A stretch of 64,000 nt of DNA from Pseudomonas chlororaphis subsp. aurantiaca (lineage in GTDB: Bacteria; Pseudomonadota; Gammaproteobacteria; Pseudomonadales; Pseudomonadaceae). Numbering within the stretch: position 1 is the first letter of the stretch; every line of letters starts with the position of its first letter. The position numbers were made by a program, and so were the translations under genes. The notes beneath the pieces are model-generated. The model was not told where the DNA came from, did not search any database, and was given only the letters and a program-made list of their open reading frames with translations. The DNA is taken from the NCBI RefSeq assembly GCF_013466605.1, contig NZ_CP059162.1:6889034-6953033 (forward strand). The letters run 5' to 3'. Below, in pieces: positions 44,929 to 59,495 of the stretch.

Positions 44929-45696
44929 CTAGATGACTGCCGCGCAAATCAGCGTGATGCCGCGGGCTTGAATCTGGTCGCGGGCCTCTGCAGGCAGGCG
45001 ATCATCGGTAATAAGGGTATGGACGCTGCTCCAGGGCAGCTCCAGGTTGGGAATCTTGCGGCCGATCTTGTCGGCCTCGACCATCACCACGACTTCCCGC
45101 GCCACCTCGGCCATCACCCGGCTCAGGCCGAGCAATTCGTTGAAGGTGGTGGTCCCGCGCACCAGATCGATGCCATCGGCACCGATAAACAGCTGGTCGA
45201 AGTCGTAGGAACGCAATACCTGCTCGGCGACCTGCCCCTGGAACGACTCGGAATGGGGGTCCCAGGTGCCGCCGGTCATCAACAGCACCGGCTCGTGCTC
45301 CAGTTCGCTCAAGGCATTGGCCACATGCAACGAGTTGGTCATCACCACCAGGCCCGGCTGCTGGCCGAGTTCGGGGATCATGGCCGCGGTGGTACTGCCG
45401 CTGTCGATGATGATGCGTGCGTGTTCGCGAATCCGCGCCACCGCCGCGCGGGCGATGGCTTGTTTGTAGCGGGAGACCGGCTGGCCGATATCGCCAACCA
45501 GTTCCTGCGGCATGGTGATTGCGCCGCCGTAGCGCCGCAGCAACAGGCCGTTGCTCTCCAGGGCCGCCAGGTCCTTACGGATCGTAACTTCCGAAGTTTC
45601 GAAGCGTTTAGCCAACTCGTCCACACTCACTTCACCCTGTTCATTGAGCAAGGCGAGAATATTGTGGCGTCGTTGGGGGGTGTTGCGTTTCGACAT
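44929..45696 (-). CDS. glmR: DeoR-family regulator GlmR
   Basis: The 255-residue protein has an N-terminal DeoR helix-turn-helix (about 18-50; [21 protein letters not shown]) and a C-terminal sugar-phosphate sensing domain (Deo[17 protein letters not shown]). It lies 10 bases before glmS in the same direction, as in other pseudomonads, where this gene (PA5550 in P. aeruginosa) is named glmR and affects amino-sugar metabolism. The ATG at 45696 is preferred over a GTG two codons earlier. Confidence 0.92.
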   Translation of the reverse strand: MSKRNTPQRRHNILALLNEQGEVSVDELAKRFETSEVTIRKDLAALESNGLLLRRYGGAITMPQELVGDIGQPVSRYKQAIARAAVARIREHARIIIDSGSTTAAMIPELGQQPGLVVMTNSLHVANALSELEHEPVLLMTGGTWDPHSESFQGQVAEQVLRSYDFDQLFIGADGIDLVRGTTTFNELLGLSRVMAEVAREVVVMVEADKIGRKIPNLELPWSSVHTLITDDRLPAEARDQIQARGITLICAAVI

Positions 45697-45925
45697 GAGC
45701 ACTTAAGTTTCGATTCGAAAGATAACGGAAGCAATCAAAACCTATTGCCGGAAATTCGTCAAGCGAGGGAAATGAAAAAAATGCTGTGGATAACAGCCTG
45801 AAGAAACTATCCACAGGGATGGCGCTTCGCGGGCTACAGGAAGATGGGTATCAATCCTGTAGCCGCGAGTTTGCTCACGATAGGCAGAACGAACAGCACC
45901 GACCTTGCATCGGACTGTGGATAAC

Positions 45926-47293
45926 TCAGCTCTTCTTGATTTTCACCGGGCGTTTCCAGCCGTCGATGTTCTTCTGCCGGGCACGGGCCACAGCCAGCTG
46001 GGCTTTTTCCACAGTCTGGTTGATGGTGGAACCGGCCGCCGTAGTGGCGCCATCCTGGATATCCACAGGTGCCACCAACGAGTTGTTGGAACCGATGAAT
46101 ACGTCTTCGCCCAGCACCGTCCGATGCTTGTTGGCGCCATCGTAGTTGCAGGTGATGGTGCCGGCGCCGATATTGCTGCGCGCACCGATCTCGGCATCGC
46201 CCAGGTAGGCCAGGTGCCCGGCCTTGGCGCCCTCGCCCATGTGCGCGTTCTTCAACTCGACAAAGTTACCCACATGGGCACGGGCATCAAGGACGGTACC
46301 CGGACGCAGGCGGGCGAACGGGCCGGCATCGCTGCCCTCGCCCAGCACAGCGCCTTCGATATGACTGTTGGCCTTGATCACCACGCCCTTGCGCAGGGTG
46401 CTGTCCTTGATCACGCAGTTCGGGCCGATCACCACGTCGTCCTCGATGACCACGCGACCTTCGAGAATCACATTGATGTCGATCAGCACATCGCGGCCGA
46501 CGCTGACTTCGCCACGCACGTCGAAACGCGCAGGATCGCGCAGGGTCACGCCCTGGGCCATCAGACGGCGGGCCGCCCGCAGCTGGTAATGACGCTCCAG
46601 CTCGGCCAGCTGCTTGCGATCGTTGGCGCCCTGCACTTCCATGGCGTCGTGGGGTTGCTCGGTGGCCACCGCCAGGCCGTCGCTGACCGCCATGGCGATC
46701 ACGTCGGTCAGGTAATACTCGCCCTGGGCGTTGTTGTTCGACAGCCGGCTCATCCAGTCGCCGAGGCGATTGGCCGGTACCGCGAGAATGCCGGTGTTGC
46801 CTTCGGTGATCGCGCGCTGGGCTTCGTTGGTGTCCTTCTGCTCGACGATGGCGGCCACCTTGCCGGCAGCGTCACGCACGATGCGGCCGTAACCGGTCGG
46901 ATCGGCCAGCTCGACAGTGAGCAGGCCCAGTTGCTCAGGACCTGCCTGCTTGAGCAGGCGTTGCAGGGTTTCCACCTCGATCAGCGGCACATCGCCATAC
47001 AGGATCAGCACGGTGTCGGCGGTGATGAAAGGCACGGCCTGGGCCACGGCATGGCCGGTGCCGAGCTGCTTGTCCTGCAGCACGAAATTCAGGTCATCCG
47101 CCGCCAGGCGCTCGCGCACCGCATCGGCGCCATGACCGATGACGACATGGATGCGTTGTGGATCGAGTTGCCGGGCACTGTGGATAACATGTCCAAGCAT
47201 GGAGTTGCCCGCCACCGGGTGCAGGACCTTGGGCAACGACGAACGCATGCGGGTGCCTTGACCGGCAGCGAGAATAACGATTTCGAGAGACAT
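45926..47293 (-). CDS. glmU: Bifunctional GlmU (UDP-GlcNAc synthesis)
   Basis: GlmU acetylates glucosamine-1-phosphate and transfers UMP to make UDP-GlcNAc. The N-terminal uridyltransferase domain carries LAAGQGTRM (about 8-16). The C-terminal left-handed beta-helix acetyltransferase (about 250-455) shows hexapeptide repeats ([12 protein letters not shown] and similar). It is 455 residues, full length. It lies between atpC and glmR, the normal Pseudomonas order, and provides the next steps after GlmS. Confidence 0.98.
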   Translation of the reverse strand: MSLEIVILAAGQGTRMRSSLPKVLHPVAGNSMLGHVIHSARQLDPQRIHVVIGHGADAVRERLAADDLNFVLQDKQLGTGHAVAQAVPFITADTVLILYGDVPLIEVETLQRLLKQAGPEQLGLLTVELADPTGYGRIVRDAAGKVAAIVEQKDTNEAQRAITEGNTGILAVPANRLGDWMSRLSNNNAQGEYYLTDVIAMAVSDGLAVATEQPHDAMEVQGANDRKQLAELERHYQLRAARRLMAQGVTLRDPARFDVRGEVSVGRDVLIDINVILEGRVVIEDDVVIGPNCVIKDSTLRKGVVIKANSHIEGAVLGEGSDAGPFARLRPGTVLDARAHVGNFVELKNAHMGEGAKAGHLAYLGDAEIGARSNIGAGTITCNYDGANKHRTVLGEDVFIGSNNSLVAPVDIQDGATTAAGSTINQTVEKAQLAVARARQKNIDGWKRPVKIKKS

Positions 47294-47355
47294 GACTGGC
47301 TACCAATCCTGGGTGGTCGGCGGCTGCGACCAAGAGGTGAATTACAAAAAAGAAA

Positions 47356-47381
47356 AAAGGGTAGCCGAGGCTACCCTTTTT
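47356..47381 (-). terminator. Terminator of the atp operon
   Basis: GGGTAGC-CGAG-GCTACCC forms a strong hairpin flanked by A-runs on one side and T-runs on the other, so it may work in both directions. It lies just after atpC and before glmU. Confidence 0.88.
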
Positions 47382-47407
47382 AATCAATCACGCGGAAATC
47401 CCGCGGC

Positions 47408-47833
47408 TTAGCCGCCGAACTTCTTGCGGATCTGCTGGACGGTGCGCAGCTGGGCTGCGGCCTCGGCCAGACGTGCAGCAGCGGCACCGTAGTCGAACTC
47501 CGAGCCTTTTTCATGCAAGGCCTTCTCGGCAGCCTTGACGGCTTCCTGAGCGGAGGCTTCGTCCAGGTCGGCAGCACGCTGCACGGTGTCGGCAAGAACC
47601 TTGACCATGTTCGGCTGAACCTCGAGGAAACCACCGGAGATGTAGAACACCTCGGTTTCCCCGCCCTGTTTGATCAAGCGGATCGGACCTGGTTTCAGGT
47701 TAGTGATCAGCGGAGCGTGACCCAGGGCGATACCAAGATCCCCCAGCTCACCGTGTGCGATCACCATCTCGACCAGACCGGAGAAGATTTCTCCTTCCGC
47801 GCTGACGATATCGCAATGGACTGTCATAGCCAT
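47408..47833 (-). CDS. atpC: ATP synthase epsilon subunit
   Basis: The epsilon subunit links the F1 rotor to the c-ring and inhibits ATP hydrolysis. The 141-residue protein has the N-terminal beta-sandwich ([20 protein letters not shown]) and C-terminal helical hairpin ending RKKFGG. It is the last gene of the atp operon. Either of two close starts (47833 or 47827) is possible. Confidence 0.97.
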   Translation of the reverse strand: MAMTVHCDIVSAEGEIFSGLVEMVIAHGELGDLGIALGHAPLITNLKPGPIRLIKQGGETEVFYISGGFLEVQPNMVKVLADTVQRAADLDEASAQEAVKAAEKALHEKGSEFDYGAAAARLAEAAAQLRTVQQIRKKFGG

Positions 47834-47878
47834 CTGCTTGCCTCAACCTAAATTAGCGCCCGTTGCCGGGCGCCGGGA

Positions 47879-49282
<1,404 letters not shown>

Positions 49283-50143
49283 TTAAACCGCGGCAGCGCC
49301 GCCGACGATTTCCGAGATCTCTTGGGTGATCGCAGCCTGACGCGCCTTGTTGTAGATCAGCTGCAAATCGCTGATCAAATCACCGGCGTTGTCGGTAGCG
49401 TTCTTCATCGCGATCATCCGCGCAGCTTGTTCAGCCGCGTTGTTCTCGACCACCGCCTGGTAGACCTGCGACTCCACGTAGCGAACCATCAAGCCGTCAA
49501 GCAGCTCTTTGGCGTCCGGTTCGTAGAGATAGTCCCAGTGGTGCTTGAGTTCTTGATCCGGGGTTGCCACCAGCGGAATCAACTGCTCCACCGTAGGCTG
49601 TTGCGTCATGGTGTTGATGAACTTGTTGGACACCACGGACAGGCGGTCAATCCGGCCGTCCAGGTAGGCATCCAGCATCACCTTGACGCTGCCGATCAGG
49701 TCATTGATCGACGGCTCTTCACCCAGGTGGCTGATTGCAGCGACGACGTTACCGCCGAAGTTACGGAAGAAAGCCGCACCTTTGCTGCCAACCACGCACA
49801 GATCGATCTCGACGCCATTTTCGCGGTTTACCGCCATGTCCTTGACCAAAGCCTTGAACAGGTTGGTATTCAAACCACCGCACAGACCACGGTCACTGCT
49901 CACCACGATATAACCGACGCGCTTGATTGCACGGTCGATCATGAATGGGTGGCGATATTCCGGGTTGGCGTTGGCCAGATGACCAATAACCTGGCGGATG
50001 CGCTCCGCGTAAGGACGGCTAGCAGCCATGCGCATTTGTGCCTTGCGCATTTTGCTGACCGCCACTTTTTCCATGGCGCTGGTAATCTTTTGCGTGCTTT
50101 TGATGCTCGCAATCTTACTGCGAATCTCTTTTGCGCCTGCCAT
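49283..50143 (-). CDS. atpG: ATP synthase gamma subunit
   Basis: This is the central rotor shaft. The N-terminal [20 protein letters not shown] coil and the C-terminal [19 protein letters not shown] helix are characteristic. It is 286 residues, full length. Position between atpA and atpD is standard. Confidence 0.98.
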   Translation of the reverse strand: MAGAKEIRSKIASIKSTQKITSAMEKVAVSKMRKAQMRMAASRPYAERIRQVIGHLANANPEYRHPFMIDRAIKRVGYIVVSSDRGLCGGLNTNLFKALVKDMAVNRENGVEIDLCVVGSKGAAFFRNFGGNVVAAISHLGEEPSINDLIGSVKVMLDAYLDGRIDRLSVVSNKFINTMTQQPTVEQLIPLVATPDQELKHHWDYLYEPDAKELLDGLMVRYVESQVYQAVVENNAAEQAARMIAMKNATDNAGDLISDLQLIYNKARQAAITQEISEIVGGAAAV

Positions 50144-50193
50144 GTAACACCTATCAGGTTAGCAAGCGGGAGCCTCGCGGCCCCCGCTGCGGC

Positions 50194-51738
50194 TTACCAG
50201 GTTTGGGTGGCCTTGAACTTCTCGATACCGGCTTTCAGGCCAGCGTCGATTTCGTCATTGAAGTCACCCTTCACGTTGATCTTCGCCATCAAATCGGCGT
50301 GATCGCGGTTGAAGTAAGCAATCAGCGCTTGTTCGAAGCTACCGATCTTGGCGATTTCGACGTCAGTCAGGAACCCACGTTCAGCGGCATACAGCGACAG
50401 CGACATGTCAGCGATGGACATAGGCGCGTATTGCTTCTGCTTCATCAGCTCGGTAACGCGCTGACCGTGTTCAAGTTGCTTACGGGTCGCTTCGTCCAGG
50501 TCAGAAGCGAACTGGGCGAATGCCGCCAGTTCACGGTACTGAGCCAGAGCGGTACGGATACCACCGGACAGCTTCTTGATGATCTTGGTCTGAGCGGCAC
50601 CACCTACACGGGATACCGAAACACCGGCGTTCACTGCCGGACGGATGCCGGAGTTGAACATGGCCGATTCCAGGAAGATCTGACCGTCGGTGATGGAAAT
50701 CACGTTGGTCGGAACGAACGCGGAAACGTCGCCAGCCTGGGTTTCGATGATCGGCAGTGCGGTCAGGGAACCGGTCTTGCCAGTTACCGCGCCGTTGGTG
50801 AACTTCTCTACGTACTCTTCCGAAACGCGGGATGCGCGCTCCAGCAGACGGGAGTGGAGATAGAACACGTCGCCTGGGTAAGCTTCACGGCCTGGTGGAC
50901 GGCGCAGCAGCAGGGAAATCTGGCGGTAAGCCACTGCTTGCTTGGACAGATCGTCATAAACGATCAGCGCGTCTTCACCGCGGTCGCGGAAGTATTCGCC
51001 CATGGTGCAACCGGAGTACGGTGCCAGGAATTGCAGGGCAGCGGATTCGGAAGCACTGGCAGCCACGATGATGGTGTTGGCCAGAGCGCCGTTTTCTTCC
51101 AGCTTGCGAACAACGTTGGCGATGGTCGATTGCTTCTGACCTACTGCTACGTATACGCAGAAGATGCCGCTGTCTTTCTGGTTGATGATCGCGTCGATCG
51201 CCAGAGCGGTCTTACCGATCTGACGGTCACCGATGATCAGCTCACGCTGGCCACGGCCGACCGGGATCATGGCATCGACAGCCTTGTAGCCAGTCTGTAC
51301 AGGCTGGTCTACCGACTTACGCCAGATCACGCCTGGAGCAACTTTCTCGACCGCGTCGGTCTCGGTGTTGTTCAGCGGACCTTTGCCGTCAACTGGGTTA
51401 CCCAGTGCGTCGACTACGCGACCCAGCAGTTCCTTACCAACCGGAACTTCGAGGATGCGGCCGGTGCACTTGGCGCTCATGCCTTCAGCCAGAGTCGTGT
51501 ATGCGCCCAGTACAACGGCACCTACGGAGTCTTGCTCGAGGTTGAGTGCCATACCGTAGACACCGCCCGGAAACTCGATCATCTCGCCGTACATGACGTC
51601 GGCCAGACCGTGAATCCGCACGATACCGTCAGAAACGCTGACGACAGTGCCTTCGTTACGGGCTTGAGAGGTCACATCGAGCTTTTCGATGCGGCCCTTG
51701 ATAATTTCACTTATTTCGGAAGGATTGAGTTGCTGCAT
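50194..51738 (-). CDS. atpA: ATP synthase alpha subunit
   Basis: This is the regulatory nucleotide-binding subunit of F1, 514 residues. Walker [12 protein letters not shown] (about 170-180), the visible start [19 protein letters not shown] and the C-terminal KFKATQTW are all present. No defect is seen. It follows atpH. Confidence 0.99.
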   Translation of the reverse strand: MQQLNPSEISEIIKGRIEKLDVTSQARNEGTVVSVSDGIVRIHGLADVMYGEMIEFPGGVYGMALNLEQDSVGAVVLGAYTTLAEGMSAKCTGRILEVPVGKELLGRVVDALGNPVDGKGPLNNTETDAVEKVAPGVIWRKSVDQPVQTGYKAVDAMIPVGRGQRELIIGDRQIGKTALAIDAIINQKDSGIFCVYVAVGQKQSTIANVVRKLEENGALANTIIVAASASESAALQFLAPYSGCTMGEYFRDRGEDALIVYDDLSKQAVAYRQISLLLRRPPGREAYPGDVFYLHSRLLERASRVSEEYVEKFTNGAVTGKTGSLTALPIIETQAGDVSAFVPTNVISITDGQIFLESAMFNSGIRPAVNAGVSVSRVGGAAQTKIIKKLSGGIRTALAQYRELAAFAQFASDLDEATRKQLEHGQRVTELMKQKQYAPMSIADMSLSLYAAERGFLTDVEIAKIGSFEQALIAYFNRDHADLMAKINVKGDFNDEIDAGLKAGIEKFKATQTW

Positions 51739-51759
51739 TGCTCTGCTGCCCCTTCAAAC

Positions 51760-52296
51760 TCAAGATTTCAATGCTTCGGCAAGTTTCGCGATTTTGCCGC
51801 GAATCGAGCCATCGATAACCAGGTCGCCGGCGCGGATGACGACACCACCAATCAGGGCAGCGTCCTCCGCAACTTGCAGGCGCACTTCCCGGTCGAGTCG
51901 TGCACTGAGAACCTTGGCGAGTTTGTCTTGCTGTTCTTGGTTCAACGCAAAAGCACTGGTGACTTCCACATCTACCGACTTCTCTTGCTCGGCCTTGTAC
52001 AGGTCGAACAGAGCGGCGATCTCCGGCAGAAGCAGGAGACGGTCGTTTTCGGCAACGACGTGGATGAAATTCTGTGCCTTGGCATCGAACTTGTCGCCGC
52101 ACACGTCGATAAACGTGGCGGCCTTGTCTGCGCTCGTCAGTCGCGGGGCCTTGAGCACGCGCCGCATGGTGTCGTCTTGCGACACCGCTGCAGCCAGGCC
52201 GAGCATGGCTGACCAAGAGGCCAGCTGCTGGTGGGCCTGAGCGTGCTCGAAGGCCGCCTTAGCGTAAGGTCGGGCCAACGTGGTCAGTTCTGCCAT
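51760..52296 (-). CDS. atpH: ATP synthase delta subunit
   Basis: Delta fixes the peripheral stalk to the top of F1. It has 178 residues, with an N-terminal helical bundle ([13 protein letters not shown]) and a C-terminal region with [20 protein letters not shown] typical of OSCP/delta. It lies between atpF and atpA. Confidence 0.97.
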   Translation of the reverse strand: MAELTTLARPYAKAAFEHAQAHQQLASWSAMLGLAAAVSQDDTMRRVLKAPRLTSADKAATFIDVCGDKFDAKAQNFIHVVAENDRLLLLPEIAALFDLYKAEQEKSVDVEVTSAFALNQEQQDKLAKVLSARLDREVRLQVAEDAALIGGVVIRAGDLVIDGSIRGKIAKLAEALKS

Positions 52297-52308
52297 GATC
52301 GCCCTCGC

Positions 52309-52779
52309 TTAAATTTCAGCAGCCAGTTTGTTAACCAGCTCCGCGTGCGCGTTTTGATCGATTGTGGCGCCCAGGATCTTCTCGGCGCCGCCAACGGCCA
52401 GCACACCCAGTTGGGCACGCAGCGCGTCTTTGACACTGTTCAGTTCCTGCTCGATCTCGGCCTGAGCCTGAACCTTCACACGGTCAGCGTCGATACGGGC
52501 TTTTTCAACAGCCTCTTCGACGATCTGGTTACCGCGTTTCTTGGCTTGCTCAATGATTTCGGCTGCCTGAGCTTTTGCTTCGCGCAGTTGCTGACCCGCT
52601 TTCTCTTGGGCCAGTTCCAGGTCGCGAGCTGCTCGGCTGGCAGCGTCCAGTCCATCCGCGATCTTCTTCTGACGTTCGTGCAAAGCCGCGATGACCGGAG
52701 GCCACACGAACTTCATGCAAAACAGTACAAAAATGAAGAACGCAACGGACTGGCCAATCAGGGTTGCATTAATGTTCAC
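52309..52779 (-). CDS. atpF: ATP synthase b subunit
   Basis: This is the peripheral stalk dimer subunit: a single N-terminal membrane helix (about 5-27; [20 protein letters not shown]) and a long charged coiled coil to the C-terminus. It is 156 residues. It stands between atpE and atpH. Confidence 0.97.
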   Translation of the reverse strand: MNINATLIGQSVAFFIFVLFCMKFVWPPVIAALHERQKKIADGLDAASRAARDLELAQEKAGQQLREAKAQAAEIIEQAKKRGNQIVEEAVEKARIDADRVKVQAQAEIEQELNSVKDALRAQLGVLAVGGAEKILGATIDQNAHAELVNKLAAEI

Positions 52780-52836
52780 GCCAACACCTCGCTCGTTCGT
52801 TGTCCATCACACCAATCAACTCGAAAATTCGAGTGA

Positions 52837-53109
<273 letters not shown>

Positions 53110-53227
53110 TTACGTCGTATGGTTTAGGTTTTTTAGATTAAAGCGGTAAAACAAATCGTTTCATCGTGCCCTAGACGGGCCCCCTCCCGTTTGACCGGGA
53201 GGGACATCAGACTGATCGAGACCGGTC

Positions 53228-54521
<1,294 letters not shown>

Positions 54522-54598
54522 CACTCTTGCTCCTCATGGGTCGGCTGCCATAATTCAATAACTTGGCATAATTTGTGCCGACAAAATGCGCGCAGAGT

Positions 54599-54620
54599 AT
54601 AGGGGCGGTTCAGCCCCTAT
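54599..54620 (-). terminator. Hairpin between parB and atpI
   Basis: An 8-bp perfect stem (ATAGGGGC/GCCCCTAT, 6-base loop) lies after the parB stop but lacks a T-run. It may mark the end of the mnmG-rsmG-parAB transcript or belong to the atp promoter region. Confidence 0.4.
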
Positions 54621-54669
54621 TCAACTGCCGGGTAGTGATTTCCGACTGCACGCTACATGAGGAAATGTT

Positions 54670-55542
54670 TCAGCGGATGTGTGCAAGGACGCCTTGAAGC
54701 TCATCGAGGGAGTTGTACCCGATGACCAACTGACCTTTCCCTTTCTTTCCGTGACGAATCTGCACCGCAGAGCCCAGGCGCTCGGCCAGGCGCTGCTCCA
54801 GGCGCGCGATATCCGGGTCGGGTTTGACGGGTTCGGCAGGCTGTTGTTTGCCACTGAGCCACTGGCGAACCAGGGCTTCGGTCTGGCGTACGGTGAGGCC
54901 GCGTGCGACAACGTGTCGCGCCCCTTCAACCTGTTGATTTTCCGGCAAACCCAGCAAGGCACGGGCATGACCCATTTCCAGGTCGCCGTGGGACAGCATG
55001 GTCTTGATCACTTCAGGCAAAGCGATCAGGCGCAGCAGGTTGGCTACGGTCACGCGGGACTTACCCACAGCCTCGGCAACCTGCTGCTGAGTCAGCTGGA
55101 ATTCCTGCTGCAGGCGCTGCAGGGCAACCGCTTCCTCGATGGGATTGAGATCTTCGCGCTGGATATTCTCGATCAGCGCCATGGCGATGGCGGTTTCGTC
55201 CGGCACATCGCGGACCATCGCCGGGATGGTTTCCTGACCCGCCTGCTGGCTGGCGCGCCAGCGGCGCTCGCCGGCGATGATTTCAAAACGGCCGGAACCG
55301 ATCGGACGCACCACGATCGGTTGCATCACGCCCTGGCTCTTGATCGAGCTCGCCAGTTCTTCCAGTGCCTGGGGGTCCATGTCCCGGCGCGGCTGATACT
55401 TGCCGCGCTGGATCAGGTCCAGCGGCAGATGCTGCAACTCGCGCACATCGGCTTGCACCGCTTGTTCTTCCAGTGCGCTGACAGTCGGACCACTCAACAG
55501 TGCATCCAGTCCACGTCCGAGACCTCGTTTCTTGACGGCCAT
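54670..55542 (-). CDS. parB: Chromosome partition protein ParB
   Basis: ParB binds parS sites near oriC and loads SMC condensin. The 290-residue protein has the N-terminal CTP-binding/ParB domain with GERRWRAS (about 88-95) and the ENIQREDLNP block. A helix-turn-helix (about 135-165; QQVAEAVGKSRVTVANLLRL) and C-terminal dimerisation segment follow. It starts 9 bases after parA. Confidence 0.97.
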   Translation of the reverse strand: MAVKKRGLGRGLDALLSGPTVSALEEQAVQADVRELQHLPLDLIQRGKYQPRRDMDPQALEELASSIKSQGVMQPIVVRPIGSGRFEIIAGERRWRASQQAGQETIPAMVRDVPDETAIAMALIENIQREDLNPIEEAVALQRLQQEFQLTQQQVAEAVGKSRVTVANLLRLIALPEVIKTMLSHGDLEMGHARALLGLPENQQVEGARHVVARGLTVRQTEALVRQWLSGKQQPAEPVKPDPDIARLEQRLAERLGSAVQIRHGKKGKGQLVIGYNSLDELQGVLAHIR

Positions 55543-55551
55543 GGGGATTCC

Positions 55552-56349
55552 TTAAGTTGGCTGGGCAGCGGCTGCGCGTGAATTTTTCCGTTGCCGACGA
55601 ACCATCTCGCCAGCGAGGGCCAGATAGGCGATGGCACCGCGGGACTGTTTGTCGTAGGCCAACGCCGGCATGCCATAACTGGGGGCTTCCGCCAGACGGA
55701 TGTTGCGCGGGATCACCGTGTCGTACAGCTGATCGCCGAAGTGTTCCTTGAGCTGCGCGGACACATCGTTCATCAGGCTCAGCCGCGGGTCGTACATGGT
55801 CCGCAGCAGGCCTTCGACCTTGAGGTTCGGATTGAGCAATTCGGAGATGCGCTTGATGTTATCCACAAGGTCGCTCAGCCCTTCAAGCGCAAAGTACTCG
55901 CACTGCATGGGGATAATTACCCCATCGGCGGCAACCAAGGCGTTGAGCGTGAGCATCGACAGCGACGGCGGGCAGTCGATCAGAATGTAATCGTAGTTTT
56001 CCCGGATTGGCGCCAGGGCGCTGCGCAGACGGCTTTCCTTCATCTGCATTTCCAGCAGAACGACTTCCGCAGCGGTCAGGTCGCGGTTCGCCGGCAGCAG
56101 TTGATAACCGCCGTGCTCGGAGTAGTGCATGGCCTGGGCCAGATCGCATTCGCCGATCAGCAGGTCGTAGACCGAATTTTCCAGGCCGTGTTTATCCACA
56201 CCGCTACCCATGGTGGCGTTGCCCTGTGGATCGAGATCGATCAACAGCACCCGGCGCTTGGTAGCAACCAGCGATGCTGCGAGGTTGATGCAGGTGGTGG
56301 TCTTGCCCACGCCACCTTTCTGGTTCGCTATCGCGAATACCTTAGCCAT
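55552..56349 (-). CDS. parA: Chromosome partition ATPase ParA
   Basis: ParA moves ParB-parS complexes. The deviant Walker A is NQKGGVGKTTTCINLAASLV near the N-terminus (residues 8-18 hold the KGGVGKT core), and the DCPPSLSM region is Walker B. The start at 56349 (MAKVFAIANQKG) gives 265 residues; six upstream codons are discounted. It follows rsmG directly. Confidence 0.97.
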   Translation of the reverse strand: MAKVFAIANQKGGVGKTTTCINLAASLVATKRRVLLIDLDPQGNATMGSGVDKHGLENSVYDLLIGECDLAQAMHYSEHGGYQLLPANRDLTAAEVVLLEMQMKESRLRSALAPIRENYDYILIDCPPSLSMLTLNALVAADGVIIPMQCEYFALEGLSDLVDNIKRISELLNPNLKVEGLLRTMYDPRLSLMNDVSAQLKEHFGDQLYDTVIPRNIRLAEAPSYGMPALAYDKQSRGAIAYLALAGEMVRRQRKNSRAAAAQPT

Positions 56350-56367
56350 TCTTGCTTGTGTTCCCAA

Positions 56368-57012
56368 TCATGCCGTGCGGCGCAGTATCAGCAGATGGCG
56401 TTGGCCTTGGCAACCGGGTACGGCCAGGGCGTGTTCGCTATCGAGGTGGAAGTCTGCCGGCAATGCTACCAGCTCATCGGCGGGATGAACGCCCTTCATT
56501 GCCAGCCAACGTGTATCGCGGTCGCCGAGGTGGCGAGTCCAGTTGGTGAAATTCTCCATGCTGCTGAACGCCCGGGAAATGATCCCGTTGAACGGCTGCT
56601 GCGGTTGGAAAGCTTCGACACGACTGTGGATAACATTCAGGTTATCCAGCTTCAGTTCCAGTTTGACCTGGGTCAGGAAGCGGGTTTTCTTGCCATTACT
56701 GTCCAGACAGGTCACTTGCGAATCCGGAAACAGGATAGCCAATGGAATACCCGGCATCCCTCCGCCGCTGCCAACATCCAGCCAGCGACCGTTTTCGATG
56801 AACGACATCACGCTCAGGCTATCGAGCAGATGACGCGAGACCATTTCATCCGGATCGCGCACGGCGGTCAGGTTGTAAGCCTTGTTCCATTTGATCAACA
56901 GGGCCAGATAACCCAGCAGTAATTCGTGCTGGGTTTCTGTCAGGTTGACACCGAGTTGGCGAGCACCTGTGGATAACTCTTCTGCATGTTGCGAGGTGAC
57001 CTGCGAACTCAA
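56368..57012 (-). CDS. rsmG: 16S rRNA m7G527 methyltransferase RsmG
   Basis: RsmG methylates G527 of 16S rRNA. The SAM-binding motif is [15 protein letters not shown] (about 78-92). The 214-residue protein starts at a TTG overlapping the mnmG stop (TTGA), with GGAG eight bases upstream, so the two genes are coupled. Formerly called gidB. Confidence 0.95.
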   Translation of the reverse strand: MSSQVTSQHAEELSTGARQLGVNLTETQHELLLGYLALLIKWNKAYNLTAVRDPDEMVSRHLLDSLSVMSFIENGRWLDVGSGGGMPGIPLAILFPDSQVTCLDSNGKKTRFLTQVKLELKLDNLNVIHSRVEAFQPQQPFNGIISRAFSSMENFTNWTRHLGDRDTRWLAMKGVHPADELVALPADFHLDSEHALAVPGCQGQRHLLILRRTA

Positions 57013-58904
57013 GCGCTTTGCTCCAACTGACGGCCCGCGCCGCGTTTTTTCAAGTGAATCATCAACAGGGAAATCGCTGCCGGTGTAACGCCCGGGATCC
57101 GCGAAGCCTGGCCCAGGGTTTCAGGACGCGTGGCGCCGAGCTTGCTCTGGATCTCTTTCGAGAGGCCGGAGATGGTGCTGTAGTCGATATCCACAGGCAG
57201 CTTGGTGTCCTCGCTGGCCCGCAGACGAGCGATTTCGTCCTGCTGGCGATCGATGTAGCCGGCGTACTTGGTCTTGATCTCGACCTGTTCGGCAACCTGT
57301 GGATCTTCTGCACCCTGCCCGGTCACTTCGACCAGACCAGCGTAGTCGATTTCCGGCCTGCTCAGCAGATTCAGCAAGTTGTACTCATGGGTCAGCGGCG
57401 TGCCGAACTTTTCGGCGATCGCATCGCCTTGTTCGGTACCCGGGCGAACCCAGGTGCTTTTCAGGCGTTGCTCTTCCAGGGCAATACCTTCGCGTTTTTT
57501 GCAGAACGCGGCCCAACGGACATCGTCCACCAGACCCAGTTCCCGACCTTTTTCGGTCAGGCGCAGATCGGCGTTGTCTTCGCGCAGGATCAGGCGGTAT
57601 TCGGCACGGGATGTGAACATCCGATACGGTTCCTGGGTTCCCAGGGTAATCAGGTCGTCGACCAGCACACCGATGTAGGCCTCGTCGCGACGTGGGCACC
57701 AACTGTCTTTGCCCTGCGCGCACAGTGCGGCGTTGGCGCCAGCGAGCAACCCCTGGGCGCCAGCTTCTTCGTAGCCGGTGGTGCCGTTGATCTGGCCGGC
57801 AAAGAACAGACCGCCGATCACTTTGGTTTCCAGGCTGTACTTCAGGTCACGCGGATCGAAGTAGTCGTACTCGATGGCGTAACCAGGACGCACGATGTGG
57901 GCGTTTTCCATGCCGCGGATCGATTGCACGATCTGCAACTGCACATCGAACGGCAAGGATGTGGATATCCCGTTCGGGTACAGCTCGTGGGTGGTCAGGC
58001 CTTCCGGCTCGATGAAGACCTGATGGCTCTCCTTGTCGGCAAAGCGATGGATCTTGTCTTCGATCGACGGGCAGTAGCGCGGGCCGATTCCCTCGATCAC
58101 CCCGGAATACATCGGCGAACGATCAAGGTTGGAAGCAATGATCTCGTGGGTACGGGCATTGGTATGGGTGATCCAGCAACTGACCTGCCGCGGATGCTGC
58201 TCTTTCGAGCCCAGGAACGACATCACCGGAATCGGCGTATCGCCTGGTTGTTCGGTCATCACCGAGAAATCCACGGAACGACCATCGATACGCGGCGGCG
58301 TGCCGGTTTTCAGGCGACCGACACGTAGCGGCAATTCACGCAGGCGCTGGGCCAAGGCGATCGAGGGCGGATCGCCGGCGCGACCGCCGGAATAATTCTG
58401 CATCCCGATGTGGATAAGTCCACCGAGGAAGGTACCGGTGGTCAACACCACGGATTCGGCGAAGAAACGCAGGCCCATCTGGGTCACTACGCCGCGAACC
58501 TGGTCCTGTTCGACGATCAGGTCATCCGCCGCCTGTTGAAATATCCACAGGTTCGGCTGGTTTTCCAGGATTTCGCGGACAGCGGCCTTGTACAGGATGC
58601 GGTCGGCCTGGGCACGAGTAGCACGCACGGCCGGGCCTTTGCGGCTGTTCAACACCCGAAACTGAATACCACCTTTATCGGTAGCCATGGCCATCGCACC
58701 GCCGAGGGCATCGATTTCTTTGACCAGATGACTTTTACCGATCCCGCCAATCGCGGGATTGCAGCTCATCGCTCCGAGGGTTTCCACGTTGTGCGTCAGC
58801 AACAGGGTTTTTGCCCCCATGCGTGCTGATGCAAGTGCTGCCTCGGTACCGGCATGACCGCCGCCGATGACGATCACTTCAAAACGGGAAGGGAAATCCA
58901 CCAC
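57009..58904 (-). CDS. mnmG: tRNA uridine modification enzyme MnmG (GidA)
   Basis: With MnmE, MnmG makes the cmnm5 modification at U34 of some tRNAs. The FAD-binding motif [15 protein letters not shown] (about 13-27), the [15 protein letters not shown] block and the [13 protein letters not shown] signature are present. It is 631 residues, full length. It heads a cluster with rsmG-parA-parB. Confidence 0.99.
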   Translation of the reverse strand: MVDFPSRFEVIVIGGGHAGTEAALASARMGAKTLLLTHNVETLGAMSCNPAIGGIGKSHLVKEIDALGGAMAMATDKGGIQFRVLNSRKGPAVRATRAQADRILYKAAVREILENQPNLWIFQQAADDLIVEQDQVRGVVTQMGLRFFAESVVLTTGTFLGGLIHIGMQNYSGGRAGDPPSIALAQRLRELPLRVGRLKTGTPPRIDGRSVDFSVMTEQPGDTPIPVMSFLGSKEQHPRQVSCWITHTNARTHEIIASNLDRSPMYSGVIEGIGPRYCPSIEDKIHRFADKESHQVFIEPEGLTTHELYPNGISTSLPFDVQLQIVQSIRGMENAHIVRPGYAIEYDYFDPRDLKYSLETKVIGGLFFAGQINGTTGYEEAGAQGLLAGANAALCAQGKDSWCPRRDEAYIGVLVDDLITLGTQEPYRMFTSRAEYRLILREDNADLRLTEKGRELGLVDDVRWAAFCKKREGIALEEQRLKSTWVRPGTEQGDAIAEKFGTPLTHEYNLLNLLSRPEIDYAGLVEVTGQGAEDPQVAEQVEIKTKYAGYIDRQQDEIARLRASEDTKLPVDIDYSTISGLSKEIQSKLGATRPETLGQASRIPGVTPAAISLLMIHLKKRGAGRQLEQSA

Positions 58905-59495
58905 GCACCTCGTGCCTGCTTATATGGGTAAAAAAGGATGGGTTCTTGGGATAACGGACAAGTATAGGGTCTTCGCCCTTCCTAAAGAACCCTTTGCACA
59001 AAATTTAACCAGCTGTGGATGACTAACGGACAATAGAAATTAAAAAGAGAGAAATTTATTAAATCTTTGTTTTTATGTTTATTCTTAGGCACCGACCTAT
59101 CTGTGGATAGATTCATGCAGCCCTTTGTTTTCAATGTGTACAGAGATTCAAAAGTCTGTGGTTAGGTGGCAACGAGGCCGTTGGATAACCGGTGTAAGCC
59201 TGTGGATTAAAGTGATGCTTATCCACAGAGCAGGTTTTCCTCAGTTTTGAGGCCTTGTTATCAACTGAGCCTAAGGGCAGTTATTCACAGGGCTTAATCC
59301 ACAGAAAAGGGCCCAGCCGACCAAATGGCGCCCACGAAAAATTCGCCGAAGCGCTCGATGGCATCCGGCAAACTCGGAAATGATGGGAGTACGAGGGGTT
59401 GCAGGAGCAGGTTCGCCCGTGATGCCGGGCAGAACATCGCCACTGAGCATCACGAGCAAGTGAGCCGTCGAACGGCTGCTCCTTGGGGGATGGGG
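58905..59495. other. Intergenic region with DnaA-box cluster between mnmG and mnmE
   Basis: No gene is seen in about 590 bases. It contains one perfect DnaA box TTATCCACA (59219-59227) and several near matches (59013-59021, 59102-59110, 59201-59209, 59281-59289, 59295-59303). An AT-rich stretch lies at about 59035-59090. In P. putida and P. aeruginosa an autonomously replicating sequence separate from the dnaA-proximal one was described in this general neighbourhood (from memory). Confidence 0.6.
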
